A DNA stretch of 64,000 nt. It comes from Aminivibrio sp. (lineage in GTDB: Bacteria > Synergistota > Synergistia > Synergistales > Aminobacteriaceae). The stretch is taken from assembly GCF_016756745.1 (NCBI RefSeq), contig NZ_JAESIH010000041.1, positions 40,292 through 104,291 on the forward strand, read 5' to 3'. Below the pieces are notes generated by a model, which saw nothing but the letters and a program-made list of their open reading frames with translations, had not been told where the DNA came from and did not search any database. Shown in pieces: positions 8,120 through 21,490 of the stretch (position 1 is the first letter of the stretch; each line of letters opens with the position of its first letter). The position numbers were made by a program, and so were the translations under genes.

Positions 8120-8410
8120 ATGAATCTGAAACCGCTTGGAGACAGGATCGTAGTCAAGGTCGTCAACCATGAGGAAAAGACCAAGGGCGGCATCGTTCTT
8201 CCCGACACCGCCAAGGAAAAGCCCACCGAGGGCGAAGTTATCGCCGTCGGCAGCGGCAAGGTTCTCGAGAACGGCCAGAAGCTTCCCCTTGAGGTGAAGG
8301 TCGGCGACAGGATCATCTTCAGCAAGTATGCCGGCACCGAAGTGAAGCTTGACGGAGATGAGTACGTCATTTTCAGCGAGCGGGACGTGCTCGCCATCAT
8401 CGAGAAGTAG
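8120..8410 (+). CDS. groES: co-chaperonin GroES
   Basis: Heptameric lid of the GroEL folding chamber. The 96-aa length and the sequence ([40 protein letters not shown]; a hydrophobic mobile loop around [13 protein letters not shown]) are standard. The ATG at 8120 is preferred to an in-frame ATG 42 nt upstream, because AGGAGG at 8104-8109 fits it and the upstream one would lie inside the CIRCE element. Co-transcribed with groEL 28 nt downstream. Confidence 0.98.
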   Translation: MNLKPLGDRIVVKVVNHEEKTKGGIVLPDTAKEKPTEGEVIAVGSGKVLENGQKLPLEVKVGDRIIFSKYAGTEVKLDGDEYVIFSERDVLAIIEK

Positions 8411-8432
8411 TTCCATCTTCCAGAGGAGGTAG

Positions 8433-10070
<1,638 letters not shown>

Positions 10071-10117
10071 AATCCATCCCCCAGCGGGAAGGAAGAAATG
10101 GTATAAATGGTATAGTG

Positions 10118-10150
10118 AAGCCTCCCGGAGGAATCCGGGAGGCTTTTTTT
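10118..10150 (+). terminator. groESL terminator
   Basis: AAGCCTCCCGG / CCGGGAGGCTT, an 11-bp stem with a 6-nt loop, running into TTTTTTT at 10144-10150. Confidence 0.93.
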
Positions 10151-10354
10151 CAGTGGAAGGGGCGTTCATGAAAGAACCGGGAACGGACGGAAGTTCCGGA
10201 ATGACGGCGCAGGGGAGAGGCAGACAGGTTTTTCCCTTTTCAGGGCGTTCCACGTCGGGAAGGCCCTGGATGTCCTCCGCATGGAACAGGGCTGTCCTTC
10301 GCCTCCGGGCGGGGAGAGGTCACCCTGGAGGGGACCGGGGCCTGGGGATTTAGG
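10151..10354. other. gene-poor stretch before repeat copy A, possible decayed ORF
   Basis: No convincing gene. An open frame from ATG 10168 encodes 61 aa with an arginine- and proline-rich composition unlike its neighbours; it resembles nothing I know. Reading across two frame changes gives more protein-like stretches (AFHVGKALDVLRMEQG, then SFASGRGEVTLEGTGAWGF), so this may be the remains of a small gene. The last 15 nt (10340-10354, GCCTGGGGATTTAGG) match the 3' end of the structured repeat at 14 of 15 positions. Confidence 0.35.
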
Positions 10355-10359
10355 AATGT

Positions 10360-10524
10360 CCTAAATCTGCAGCTTTTTCTGGCAGAGGGAGTGTCGCCAG
10401 GCACAGCGCCCGGGCCGAGAAACCGACAAGGATGTCGGTTTCAGGTGCAGTTGTCAAGGACGACAATCTGCACCGGCGGCCCAAGCGAGCACTGGTGACG
10501 CTCCCCGCTGCCTGCGGATTTAGG
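10360..10524 (+). repeat. structured MITE-like repeat, copy A (short form)
   Basis: 165-bp non-coding element with terminal inverted repeats (CCTAAATCTGCA / TGCGGATTTAGG) and an internal 10-bp hairpin GAAACCGACA / TGTCGGTTTC. A second hairpin, GTGCAGTTGTC / GACAATCTGCAC, and a subterminal inverted arm (GGCAGAGGGAGTGTCGCC against GGTGACGCTCCCCGCTGCC) complete the fold. It is flanked by a 5-bp direct repeat AATGT (10355-10359 and 10525-10529). Nearly identical to copy B, with about nine differences. It lies between the groEL terminator and guaA, oriented like the genes. Confidence 0.85.
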
Positions 10525-10575
10525 AATGTTCCCTTCTATGGAGCCGGAAAGGGCTTTCTGATAAGATACCTGTGC

Positions 10576-10581
10576 TATACA
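10576..10581 (+). promoter_or_regulatory. possible extended -10 box for guaA
   Basis: TGCTATACA contains the extended -10 TGN-TATACA 26 nt before the guaA start. The -35 region (TTTCTG, 10554-10559) is weak, so activity would depend on the extended -10. Confidence 0.4.
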
Positions 10582-10606
10582 CCCCATTGATTCGGAGGAA
10601 TGGTTT

Positions 10607-12136
10607 TTGGACAACATTGTCATTCTTGATTGCGGTTCCCAGTTCACCCAGCTCATCGCCCGCAGGGTCAGGGAACTGAAGGTGCACAGCGAAATCCTTC
10701 CCTGGGATGTTTCCCTCGGGGAGATTGAAAGCCGCAGGCCGAGCGGCATCATCATCTCGGGAGGCCCCATGAGCGTCACCGACGAGGATGCCCCCGCCGT
10801 GCCGGAAGGATTATTCTCACTGGGAGTGCCCGTGCTGGGCGTCTGTTACGGAATGCAGCTCATCACCAGCATGATGGGTGGCAGGGTCACCTCGGGAAAG
10901 GCAAGGGAGTACGGCAGGACGGAGATAGCCGTGTCGGGCAAGTCCCTCCTTTTCGAGGGGACGCCGTCCTCTTTCGAGGTCTGGATGAGCCACGGCGACC
11001 ACATCGAAGAGCTTGCACCGGGATTTTCCCGGGTCGCCGAGACATCGAAGGGCGTTCCGGCTGCCATTGAGAACCCCGAAAAGGGCATCTGGGGGCTCCA
11101 GTTCCACCCCGAAGTGGTCCACACCCGTTTCGGCACCGAAATTCTCTCCAACTTCCTTTTCCGGGTCTGCTCCTGCTCCCCCGACTGGGACCTGGGGAAC
11201 TGGATCGACATCATGGTGGAGGAAATCCGGCAGAAGACGGGCGACGACCGGGTCATCTGCGGCCTGTCGGGCGGCGTTGATTCGTCGGTAGCGGCGGTTC
11301 TCACGGCCCGGGCCATCGGCGACAGGCTCGACTGCATTTTCGTGAACAACGGCCTGCTCCGCCTCGGCGAGGCCGAGGAAGTGCTGGAGCAGTACAAGCA
11401 GCTCAATCTCAAGGTTCATTACGTGGACGCCTCCCGGACGTTCCTGTCCGCCCTCGCCGGAGTCACCGATCCGGAGAAGAAGCGGAAGATCATCGGCGAA
11501 ACCTTCATCCGGGTCTTCGAAAAGGAAGCCGCCCGATTCGAGGACGCCGCCTGGCTCCTCCAGGGGACACTCTATCCCGACGTGATCGAGAGCGGCCATA
11601 AGGGAAAGAACGCCTCGGTCATCAAGAGCCACCATAACGTGGGCGGACTGCCGGAGGACATGAAACTGAAGGTTCTTGAACCCCTCCGGGATCTCTTCAA
11701 GGACGAGGTCCGATCCACCGGTCGTCTTCTCGGCGTGCCGGAGGCCATCGTGTCCAGACAGCCCTTTCCCGGCCCGGGGCTCGCCGTGCGGTGCCTCGGC
11801 GAGATCGACGGGACGAGGCTGGACACCCTCCGCCGCGCGGACGCCATCTTTCGGGAGGAGATCGCTTCCTGGGAGGGGTATCCCTCCATCTGGCAGGCCT
11901 TCGCCGTTTTGCTGCCGGTGAAAACCGTGGGCGTCATGGGCGATTCCAGGACCTACTCGGAAGTGGCCGTTCTCCGGGCGGTGGAGTCCCACGACGGGAT
12001 GACCGCCGACTGGGTCCGGGTGCCCTACGACATCCTCGACCGGACAGCCCGCAGGATCTGCAACGAGGTGAAGGGAGTGAACCGGGTGGCGCTCGACGTG
12101 ACGAGCAAGCCGCCCTCCACCATAGAGTGGGAATAG
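10607..12136 (+). CDS. guaA: GMP synthase (glutamine-hydrolysing)
   Basis: Converts XMP to GMP using ATP and glutamine. The 509-aa protein has both domains. The N-terminal class I amidotransferase carries catalytic C80 (GVCYGMQL), H167 and E169 (LQFHPEV). The ATP-pyrophosphatase domain has the PP-loop SGGVDSS at 221-227, and the C-terminal dimerisation domain ends in the typical TSKPPSTIEWE. The start is TTG at 10607, with GGAGG ending 8 nt upstream; the nearby ATG at 10600 is out of frame. It is preceded by repeat copy A and a possible extended -10 promoter. Confidence 0.98.
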   Translation: MDNIVILDCGSQFTQLIARRVRELKVHSEILPWDVSLGEIESRRPSGIIISGGPMSVTDEDAPAVPEGLFSLGVPVLGVCYGMQLITSMMGGRVTSGKAREYGRTEIAVSGKSLLFEGTPSSFEVWMSHGDHIEELAPGFSRVAETSKGVPAAIENPEKGIWGLQFHPEVVHTRFGTEILSNFLFRVCSCSPDWDLGNWIDIMVEEIRQKTGDDRVICGLSGGVDSSVAAVLTARAIGDRLDCIFVNNGLLRLGEAEEVLEQYKQLNLKVHYVDASRTFLSALAGVTDPEKKRKIIGETFIRVFEKEAARFEDAAWLLQGTLYPDVIESGHKGKNASVIKSHHNVGGLPEDMKLKVLEPLRDLFKDEVRSTGRLLGVPEAIVSRQPFPGPGLAVRCLGEIDGTRLDTLRRADAIFREEIASWEGYPSIWQAFAVLLPVKTVGVMGDSRTYSEVAVLRAVESHDGMTADWVRVPYDILDRTARRICNEVKGVNRVALDVTSKPPSTIEWE

Positions 12137-12196
12137 GATGAACGGGGGGGACGGCACGGGACGATCATAGCCTGCAGAAAGGGAAGGAATGGTTTC

Positions 12197-12832
12197 ATGC
12201 CTCTTCTAATCGCTGTTTCCGGATTTAAGGACGGGGGAAAGACCACCCTCGCCCTCGCGCTGCTGCAGGAAATTCTTTCCGCCGGTTTGAGCGCCGGTTT
12301 TGTAAAGCATACTGGGGAGGATGTCCTTTCCCCGAAGGGGACCGACACGGGCAGGGCCTCCGCCCTCGGAATTTCCGCCGTCTACTGGGGCAGGGACGGG
12401 GCCCTCCTTGAAACGGGGACCGGAGAAATCTCCAGGGAAAAGATACTGGAATTCTTTCCCGGCAAGGACGTCGTGATCGTGGAGGGGGCCAAGAACATTC
12501 CCCTCCCCAGGATTTGGGTGGGTTCCCCTGAGGATCTGCCGCCGGACGTGAAGGGCGTATTCGCCTTTTTCGACCGCACCGGGGCGGGCGGAGATGGAAA
12601 CCGCATTTTCGTCCCCGGGCGGGAGAAGGAACTTGCGGGGCAGATTATCGAAATGTACGAAAAAGCCGAGGGGGATCAGCCTGCCTCCCTGTTCGTGAAG
12701 GGAAAGCGGATTCCCCTGAAGCCCTTTGTCTCGGGGATGATCGCAGGATGTCTCGCCGGGCTTGTCCTTCCCCTGAAGGGAGTGAACTCGCTGAAAGGAG
12801 GGGCGGAAATTTACCTGAAACAACGGAAATAA
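12197..12832 (+). CDS. MobB-like P-loop GTP-binding protein
   Basis: Resembles MobB, the GTPase that helps attach guanine nucleotide to molybdopterin. The 211-aa protein starts with the MobB-type P-loop region AVSGFKDGGKTTLALALL (Walker A around 9-17), followed by VKHTGEDV and DTGRASALG. The end contains SLFVKGKRIPLKPFVSGMIA, a short C-terminal extension seen in some MobB proteins of anaerobes. The motif VIVEGAKNIPLPRI matches the VVEGxK motif of the family. No other molybdenum cofactor genes are near it. A role linked to molybdenum or tungsten cofactor is inferred from the family. Confidence 0.75.
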   Translation: MPLLIAVSGFKDGGKTTLALALLQEILSAGLSAGFVKHTGEDVLSPKGTDTGRASALGISAVYWGRDGALLETGTGEISREKILEFFPGKDVVIVEGAKNIPLPRIWVGSPEDLPPDVKGVFAFFDRTGAGGDGNRIFVPGREKELAGQIIEMYEKAEGDQPASLFVKGKRIPLKPFVSGMIAGCLAGLVLPLKGVNSLKGGAEIYLKQRK

Positions 12833-12854
12833 GGCATTTTCGGGCAGTCCATGC

Positions 12855-12883
12855 TTGTTTTTTGTATTTTTACTCCCTATAAT
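12855..12883 (+). promoter_or_regulatory. promoter of hppA
   Basis: -35 TTGTTT (12855-12860), 17-bp spacer, -10 TATAAT (12878-12883). The spacing is ideal and it lies in an AT-rich 130-nt gap that otherwise holds only the hppA leader and its GAGGAGGT ribosome-binding site. Confidence 0.8.
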
Positions 12884-12962
12884 TACTTTCGCACCGGGTT
12901 TTGTCCATATTTTTTTCTTCAGTCGTGGACGCTAGTCTCATCATATCGAGGAGGTAGTGGAA

Positions 12963-14924
<1,962 letters not shown>

Positions 14925-14947
14925 AGGAAAAAGAAGAGTACAATACT

Positions 14948-14981
14948 GGGGGGAAGGGAAACCTTCCCCCCGAATTTTTTT
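14948..14981 (+). terminator. hppA terminator
   Basis: GGGGGGAAGG / CCTTCCCCCC, a 10-bp stem with a 4-nt loop, then GAATTTTTTT. It ends only 18 nt before the dnaG start codon. Confidence 0.85.
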
Positions 14982-14999
14982 GTTTTCAGGAGGATCAGG

Positions 15000-16730
15000 G
15001 TGCAGTCCGACGACGTCCGCCGCATCAAGGAACGACTCGATATCGTGGAAGTGATAGGGGATCATGTCCGCCTGAAGAAGGCCGGGGCGAACTTCATCGG
15101 CCTCTGCCCCTTTCACGAGGAGAAGACCCCGTCCTTCTCCGTCTCCCCGTCCCGGCAGACCTTTCACTGCTTCGGTTGCGGCCAGGGAGGCGATATCTTC
15201 ACCTTCGTGATGGAGAAAGAGGGCCTCGGCTTCAGGGAGGCCCTGGAAATCCTCGCATCGAGGGCGGGAGTGACCCTTTCCGCCGCCGGGAGAGGGGAGA
15301 AGAGGGGCCGGAACCTGACGGACATTATGGAGATGGCCTGCTCCCATTACCGGGACCTTCTCCGGGGGCCCGAGGGAGAGGCTGCCCGGGCCTATCTCGC
15401 GAGACGGAACCTGCCCCCTGAAACCTGGGAGCGTTTTGAGCTGGGGTGGGCCCCATCATCCTGGGACTCCCTCTGGAACAGCCTCTTCAGGCAGGGCGTC
15501 CAGCCGAAGGAGGCCCTGGATGCGGGGCTCGTGCTTGAGGGGAAGGGGGGACTCTACGACCGTTTTCGTGGCAGGGTCATCTTCCCGGTCCGGGATATCG
15601 CAGGGCGGCTTCTTGCCTTCGGAGGGCGGCTCATCGACGGCGAGGGGGCCAAGTACATCAACAGCCCGGAGGGAGTGCTCTACAGCAAGAGAAAAAACCT
15701 CTACCTCCTGCACCGGGCGAAGGAGGCAGCCCGGGCTTCGGGGCGGCTGATCCTCGTGGAAGGCTATATGGATGCCATTCGGCTCCATCTGGGAGGATTC
15801 GAGGAGACGGCCGCATCCCTGGGAACGGCCCTCACCGAAGACCAGGCAGCGCTCATCCGCAGACTGACGGACCGGTGCTGCATCTGCTACGACTCCGACC
15901 TCGCCGGGCAGGAGGCGGCCATGAGGGGGATGTACGTCCTCCAGAAGGCGGGACTGGACGTTCGGGTCGTGGAGCTCCCCAGCGGGAAGGACCCGGATGA
16001 CCTTCTCTCTCTTCCCGAGGGAAAGGATCTCTTCGGGAAGGCCCTCGAATCAGCCAGGCCGCTGATTCTCCATCACGTCTACCTTCGCGGGGAGATGCTC
16101 CGTTCCCCGGAGAAACGCCGAAAGGCCACCGACGAGATTTTGTCGGGCCTGGGCAGCCTGTCCCCGGTGGACGTGGCTCCGTACCTGGCGAGGGTCGCCT
16201 CCGCCATGGGCATCTTTCCCCATGAACTCAGCAGCCTCCTGGAAGACTACCGGAAGAGGGGCGCGGGCCGGGAAACCACGGCCCCGGCGAAGGGAAAGCG
16301 TGCCCCGGCCGAGAAGGAACATGAGACTGACGAAGTGGAGGCCGCCCTCTGCGCCCTGTTGTGGAAGGACGACCACATCCGAAGGACCGCCGACGAAATA
16401 AAAGTCCTCTCCCTTCTTGAGGACGAACGGCTCCAGACGGTGGCCGCCGCCCTTCTTTCCGCCCCCTCCAGGGATGAAGTGGAGGCCCGCTGGCATTCCC
16501 TCGGCGAAACCTTCCCTCTCAGGGCCATCGCCCGCGGAGGGGACTGGTGTGAAGGGCTCGGGGAAAACCAGGCCGCCTGGGACGTGGTTCTGGGCATCCT
16601 CGCCAAGAAGAAGGCCCGCCGGGAATATGAACGCATCAGGGAAAAACTTTCCCGGGGGGAGGCGGACAGGGAAGATCTTCTGAGGTTCCGGGAGGTGGCC
16701 ATGCTGCTCAAGAGCAATCCCCGGGAATAA
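15000..16730 (+). CDS. dnaG: DNA primase
   Basis: Synthesises RNA primers at the replication fork. The 576-aa protein has the N-terminal CHC2 zinc finger (C36, H39, C57, C60 in [12 protein letters not shown] and [10 protein letters not shown]). It also has the TOPRIM core ([14 protein letters not shown] and [15 protein letters not shown]) and a C-terminal helicase-binding region rich in charged helix. The start is GTG with CAGGAGGATCAGG just upstream. The usual partner rpoD does not follow; instead an rqcP-like gene with its own promoter comes next. Confidence 0.97.
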   Translation: MQSDDVRRIKERLDIVEVIGDHVRLKKAGANFIGLCPFHEEKTPSFSVSPSRQTFHCFGCGQGGDIFTFVMEKEGLGFREALEILASRAGVTLSAAGRGEKRGRNLTDIMEMACSHYRDLLRGPEGEAARAYLARRNLPPETWERFELGWAPSSWDSLWNSLFRQGVQPKEALDAGLVLEGKGGLYDRFRGRVIFPVRDIAGRLLAFGGRLIDGEGAKYINSPEGVLYSKRKNLYLLHRAKEAARASGRLILVEGYMDAIRLHLGGFEETAASLGTALTEDQAALIRRLTDRCCICYDSDLAGQEAAMRGMYVLQKAGLDVRVVELPSGKDPDDLLSLPEGKDLFGKALESARPLILHHVYLRGEMLRSPEKRRKATDEILSGLGSLSPVDVAPYLARVASAMGIFPHELSSLLEDYRKRGAGRETTAPAKGKRAPAEKEHETDEVEAALCALLWKDDHIRRTADEIKVLSLLEDERLQTVAAALLSAPSRDEVEARWHSLGETFPLRAIARGGDWCEGLGENQAAWDVVLGILAKKKARREYERIREKLSRGEADREDLLRFREVAMLLKSNPRE

Positions 16731-16753
16731 GGAAAAATGACTTTGTGAAAGAA

Positions 16754-16783
16754 TTGAAAAATGAGGACGAGGTTTGATATACT
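16754..16783 (+). promoter_or_regulatory. promoter of rqcP-eno(-ridA-rex)
   Basis: -35 TTGAAA (16754-16759), 18-bp spacer, -10 TATACT (16778-16783) with an extended TGA just before it. It lies in the AT-rich gap after dnaG and 35 nt before the rqcP-like start. Confidence 0.75.
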
Positions 16784-16817
16784 TTTCGTTGGTTTCAAAA
16801 CCGGAGGAAGAAGAATC

Positions 16818-17096
16818 ATGAGACTGGACAAATATCTGAAACTTGCCCGCCTCGTTAAGAGGCGCACCGCGGCTCAGGAAATGGTCACCCTCGGCGCAGT
16901 GAGGATCAACGGCAGGCAGTGCAAGCCCGCGGCGGAGGTTCGGGCCGGGGACGTTCTCGACATAGCCTATCCGTCGAGGATCCTGACCGTGGAGGTCCTC
17001 TGCGACGATGAAAACGCACTGAAGCGGGGCGCTCCCGGAGGGGCCTACGGCGTTCGGGAGGAACGGCGGGCGGATCCGGCGGAGAAACCGTGGTAG
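16818..17096 (+). CDS. RqcP-like S4-domain RNA-binding protein
   Basis: A 92-aa S4-domain protein. The pattern MRLDKYLKLARLVKRRTAAQ, then GAVRINGRQCKPAAEVRAGD, matches RqcP/YabO and the related HslR family. RqcP helps the RqcH pathway add C-terminal alanine tails to peptides on stalled 50S subunits. The start at 16818 is chosen because GGAGG precedes it by 10 nt; an upstream in-frame ATG would place the promoter -10 box inside the coding region. It lies between dnaG and eno and probably shares a transcript with eno. RqcH is not in the window, so the HslR alternative stays open. Confidence 0.82.
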   Translation: MRLDKYLKLARLVKRRTAAQEMVTLGAVRINGRQCKPAAEVRAGDVLDIAYPSRILTVEVLCDDENALKRGAPGGAYGVREERRADPAEKPW

Positions 17097-18437
<1,341 letters not shown>

Positions 18438-18459
18438 TATCCACGAAGGAGGAAACGAG

Positions 18460-18840
18460 ATGAAAGAAATTATTTCCACCGCAGCGGCCCCAGCGGCCGT
18501 AGGCCCTTACAGCCAGGCCGTAAGGGCAGGGAATTTCCTTTTCTGCTCGGGACAGATTCCCATCGACCCTGCCACGGGGAATTTCGTCGAGGGCGGAGTG
18601 GAGCAGCAGGCGGAACAGGTTCTGAAGAACGTCAGGGCGGTTCTCGAGAGTGCCGGTTACTCCCTTTCCGATGTGATCAAGGCCACCGTTTTCGCCGCAA
18701 GCATGGGAGATTTCGCCGTGGTCAACGGCGTGTACGCGAAGCACTTCGACAAGGAACCGCCGGCGCGGTCCTTCGTGGAAGTGAGCGCCCTGCCCAAGGG
18801 CGCCCTCGTGGAAATCGAAGTCGTCGCCTGGAAGGAATAG
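18460..18840 (+). CDS. ridA: 2-iminobutanoate/2-iminopropanoate deaminase RidA
   Basis: Hydrolyses reactive enamine/imine intermediates released by PLP enzymes such as threonine dehydratase. The 126-aa protein has the YjgF/RidA core: AAPAAVGPYSQAVRAG, LFCSGQIPIDPATG, and the substrate arginine in PPARSFVEVSALPKGALVEIEV. AAGGAGG precedes the ATG at 18460. Its position between eno and rex suggests a metabolic operon. A GC-rich hairpin separates it from rex. Confidence 0.95.
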   Translation: MKEIISTAAAPAAVGPYSQAVRAGNFLFCSGQIPIDPATGNFVEGGVEQQAEQVLKNVRAVLESAGYSLSDVIKATVFAASMGDFAVVNGVYAKHFDKEPPARSFVEVSALPKGALVEIEVVAWKE

Positions 18841-18845
18841 CTTCC

Positions 18846-18868
18846 GGGGCGGAGAATACCTCCGCCCC
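18846..18868 (+). other. hairpin between ridA and rex
   Basis: Perfect 9-bp stem GGGGCGGAG / CTCCGCCCC with a 5-nt loop. It is not followed by a T-run, so it is a weak terminator at best, possibly an mRNA 3' stabiliser or processing site. Confidence 0.5.
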
Positions 18869-18897
18869 TTCACCATCCCACTGAAGGAAGTGCGGAA

Positions 18898-19524
18898 ATG
18901 AAGATAGCTGAACCCACAATTGAACGGCTTGTACAGTACCAACGCCTGCTGGAGCAGCTTGTCGCCGAAGGACAGAAAGTTGTTTCCTCCCAGGAAATGG
19001 GCGAGATGCTTTCCTTCAAGGCCAGCCAGGTGAGAAAGGACCTTTCCTATTTCGGAGAGATCGGCAAAAGGGGGGTCGGATACCACGTTGACCGGCTCCA
19101 CAAGCATATCAGCCGCATTCTGGCCTCACCCAGGAAATGGTCCATCGGGCTCGTCGGAGTGGGAAAGCTCGGGGAAGCGCTGCTTGGATACCAGGCCTTC
19201 CGGAACGACAAATTTCGCATCAGGGCTCTTTTCGACGTGGACACGGAAAAGATCGGAAAGGAAATTCAGGGCATCCCCTGCTATTCTGCGGAAGACATTG
19301 CGGAGATCGTCCGGGAGAAGGAAATAGAGGTCCTGATACTCACCGTCCCCGGAGGAGCTGCACAGCACGTGGTCGACAAGGCAGCCGAGGCGGGGACGGT
19401 GAAGGGGATTCTCAATTTCGCGCCGGTCTCCCTTTCCGTTCCGGAGAATGTGCTTCTCGCGGCGGTGGACATTTCCGTCGAGCTCGAGAAGCTGCTTTTT
19501 TTCCTCAAGCACAAAGAAGAGTAG
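18898..19524 (+). CDS. rex: redox-sensing transcriptional repressor Rex
   Basis: Senses the NADH/NAD+ ratio and represses fermentation or respiration genes when NADH is low. The 208-aa protein has the N-terminal winged helix (EMGEMLSFKASQVRKDLSYF; FGEIGKRGVGYHV) and a Rossmann fold with GVGKLG at 87-92, plus the C-terminal domain-swap helix. GAAGGAAG precedes the ATG. A full Rex operator was not found in the window, but a single TTGTGAAA half-site lies before the rqcP-eno promoter. Confidence 0.96.
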   Translation: MKIAEPTIERLVQYQRLLEQLVAEGQKVVSSQEMGEMLSFKASQVRKDLSYFGEIGKRGVGYHVDRLHKHISRILASPRKWSIGLVGVGKLGEALLGYQAFRNDKFRIRALFDVDTEKIGKEIQGIPCYSAEDIAEIVREKEIEVLILTVPGGAAQHVVDKAAEAGTVKGILNFAPVSLSVPENVLLAAVDISVELEKLLFFLKHKEE

Positions 19525-19593
19525 TATTTGATAGAATATCATGGTCCCCTTCGGGGCCTTTGAACCAAAATACTTTGAGGAGGCGTTTTTTTC

Positions 19594-19956
19594 ATGAATC
19601 AGCAGTGCGGACAGACAGCTGGAGGACAGGGCAATCTTATGGGAATGCTTTTTCCCCTCGCGATATTCGTCGTTATCTTCTACTTCTTCATCATCAGGCC
19701 CCAAAAGAAACGGCAGAGAGCCCAGGAGGAACTTCTCGCGTCCCTTTCCAGGGGCGACCAGATCGTAACCATCGGCGGATTTTTCGCTACCATCAGGGAA
19801 GTAAAGGATGACAGCATTGTCGTGGAAATCGCCGACGGAGTGAAAGTCCGGATACTGAAGTCCGCAGTGGCCACCAAGCGTTCCGCGGCAGCCCCCCAGC
19901 AGAAGGAGTTCGCCCCCAGGGAGGATGCAGGCAAAACGGAAGAGGAGAAAAACTGA
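19594..19956 (+). CDS. yajC: preprotein translocase subunit YajC
   Basis: Small single-pass inner-membrane protein that joins SecDF. The 120-aa protein has one N-terminal membrane helix (LFPLAIFVVIFYFFIIRP), then the conserved QKKRQRAQEELLASLSRGDQ and a beta-rich YajC domain, with a charged C-terminal tail. GAGGAGG precedes the ATG. It lies directly upstream of secD and secF, but a hairpin with a T-run separates them. Confidence 0.96.
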   Translation: MNQQCGQTAGGQGNLMGMLFPLAIFVVIFYFFIIRPQKKRQRAQEELLASLSRGDQIVTIGGFFATIREVKDDSIVVEIADGVKVRILKSAVATKRSAAAPQQKEFAPREDAGKTEEEKN

Positions 19957-19985
19957 CCTTTTCCCAGGTGAGGAAAGACACCGGT

Positions 19986-20023
19986 GCGGAGAGGGTCGCC
20001 TCCGGGCGGCCGCTCCGCTTTTT
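19986..20023 (+). terminator. probable terminator between yajC and secD
   Basis: Outer stem GCGGAG / CTCCGC (19986-19991 and 20013-20018), with a GC-rich interior that can pair further (GGTCGCC with GGCGGCC), then TTTTT. It could partially separate yajC from secDF expression. Confidence 0.6.
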
Positions 20024-20074
20024 CCGGTCCTTTGATATGCACTAATTTCGCGGTATGTCCAGGAGGGAAGAATT

Positions 20075-21472
20075 ATGCTCAGAAGAGACCGCTGGCGGCT
20101 CGGTTTAGTCGCCATCGTGGTTGTTGCGGCTCTCGTGACGGTGTTTCCCATATCGGGAAAGATCAACCTCGGGCTTGACCTGAAGGGCGGCGCGCACATC
20201 GTCCTTCAGGCGAAGGAATCGGAGGACAGCAAGGTGACGGAGGACAGCATCGAAAGGCTCCTCGCCGTCCTGCGGAACAGGGTTGACCAGTACGGCGTGG
20301 CCGAACCGGTCATTCAGAGGGAAGGCCGGGACAGAGTCATAGTTGACCTTCCCGGAATACAGGATCCTGACGCGGCTCTCGAACTCATAGGCAAGACAGC
20401 CGAACTGGAGTTCCGGTCCGTCATCGAGGCCACCGCCGCCGTTCCCCCCGGCCCCCAGAGGCCGAACTACGACAGCGACGAGGAATTCCAGAGAGCGGAG
20501 ACCCGATGGAACGAAGCCAGGTCCCAGATCGAGGCGGCCAGGGAAGCTCTCGCCAAACGGAGCGAAGAAATAACCGGCTCCAGGGTGTCCAGGGACGATG
20601 AAGGCCGATACTATCTTCTCGGCCCTGTGCTGGTGAGCGGAAAAGACCTCGTGGACGCCAAGACCCGGTACGACAACCTGGGCAGACCGGTGGTGGGCCT
20701 CACTTTCAGTTCCGAGGGCGCGAAGCTCTTTGACAGGGCCACAGCGGACAACGTGGGTCGGCAGATTGCCATCGTCCTTGACGGCGTGGTTATCTCGGCC
20801 CCCGTGGTCCAGGAGAGGATTACCGGCGGCAATGCCCAGATTTCCGGACGGTTCAGCGCTGCGGAGGCAAGCCGGCTTTCCATTATGCTCCGGGCCGGAG
20901 CCCTTCCCATCGCCGTCGAAGTCATCGAAAACAGGTCCGTTGGGCCGAGCCTCGGCGAAGACTCCATCAACTCCGGAATCCGTGCCGGTCTTATAGGCGC
21001 ATCCCTGGTGTTCCTTTTCATGCTGCTGTACTACCGTACCCTCGGCATTGCGGCGGATGCTGCCCTTGCGGTGGCCATCCTCCTCGTCTTTGCGGGCCTC
21101 ATCTCCCTCAAGGCGACCCTCACCCTTCCCGGAATCGCGGGTATCGTTCTGACCATAGGCATGGCCGTGGACGGCAACGTGCTCATCTATGAACGGATGA
21201 GGGAAGAGACCAGGGCGGGAAAGACTCCTCTCGCGGCCATCGATGCAGGCTTCAAGAAAGCCCTGACAACCATCCTTGACGCCAACATCACAACCCTCAT
21301 CGCCGCCGCCGTGCTCTTTTACTTCGGCAGCGGACCGGTCCGCGGCTTCGCCGTGACCCTGAGCATCGGCATCGTGGCGAGTGTCTTCTGCAACGTTCTC
21401 GTCACCAGGGCGCTCCTCCAGTACTTCATTGGAGGACGGGGCGCGGCGGGTTCCCTGCTGCCCCGCTCGTGA
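20075..21472 (+). CDS. secD: protein translocase subunit SecD
   Basis: Inner-membrane subunit that uses the ion gradient to pull proteins through SecYEG from the periplasmic side. The 465-aa protein has the first membrane helix with INLGLDLKGGAHIVLQ, the periplasmic P1 region, and the C-terminal six-helix RND-like part (LGEDSINSGIRAGLIGASLVFLFM; AVDGNVLIYERMREE). Residues about 125-170 form a charged helical insertion (DEEFQRAETRWNEARSQIEA) inside P1, not present in short SecDs. AGGAGGG precedes the ATG. secF follows after 18 nt. Confidence 0.97.
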   Translation: MLRRDRWRLGLVAIVVVAALVTVFPISGKINLGLDLKGGAHIVLQAKESEDSKVTEDSIERLLAVLRNRVDQYGVAEPVIQREGRDRVIVDLPGIQDPDAALELIGKTAELEFRSVIEATAAVPPGPQRPNYDSDEEFQRAETRWNEARSQIEAAREALAKRSEEITGSRVSRDDEGRYYLLGPVLVSGKDLVDAKTRYDNLGRPVVGLTFSSEGAKLFDRATADNVGRQIAIVLDGVVISAPVVQERITGGNAQISGRFSAAEASRLSIMLRAGALPIAVEVIENRSVGPSLGEDSINSGIRAGLIGASLVFLFMLLYYRTLGIAADAALAVAILLVFAGLISLKATLTLPGIAGIVLTIGMAVDGNVLIYERMREETRAGKTPLAAIDAGFKKALTTILDANITTLIAAAVLFYFGSGPVRGFAVTLSIGIVASVFCNVLVTRALLQYFIGGRGAAGSLLPRS

Positions 21473-21490
21473 GAGGAAGGAAAGACGATC

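Noticed and set aside
10099..10115. Two -10-like TATA sequences just after groEL
   Set aside because: They stand directly before the groEL terminator with no -35 and no gene; chance AT-rich spots.
16743..16759. Possible Rex operator before the rqcP-eno promoter
   Set aside because: Only one half-site (TTGTGAAA) is present; the partner half does not match TTTCACAA.
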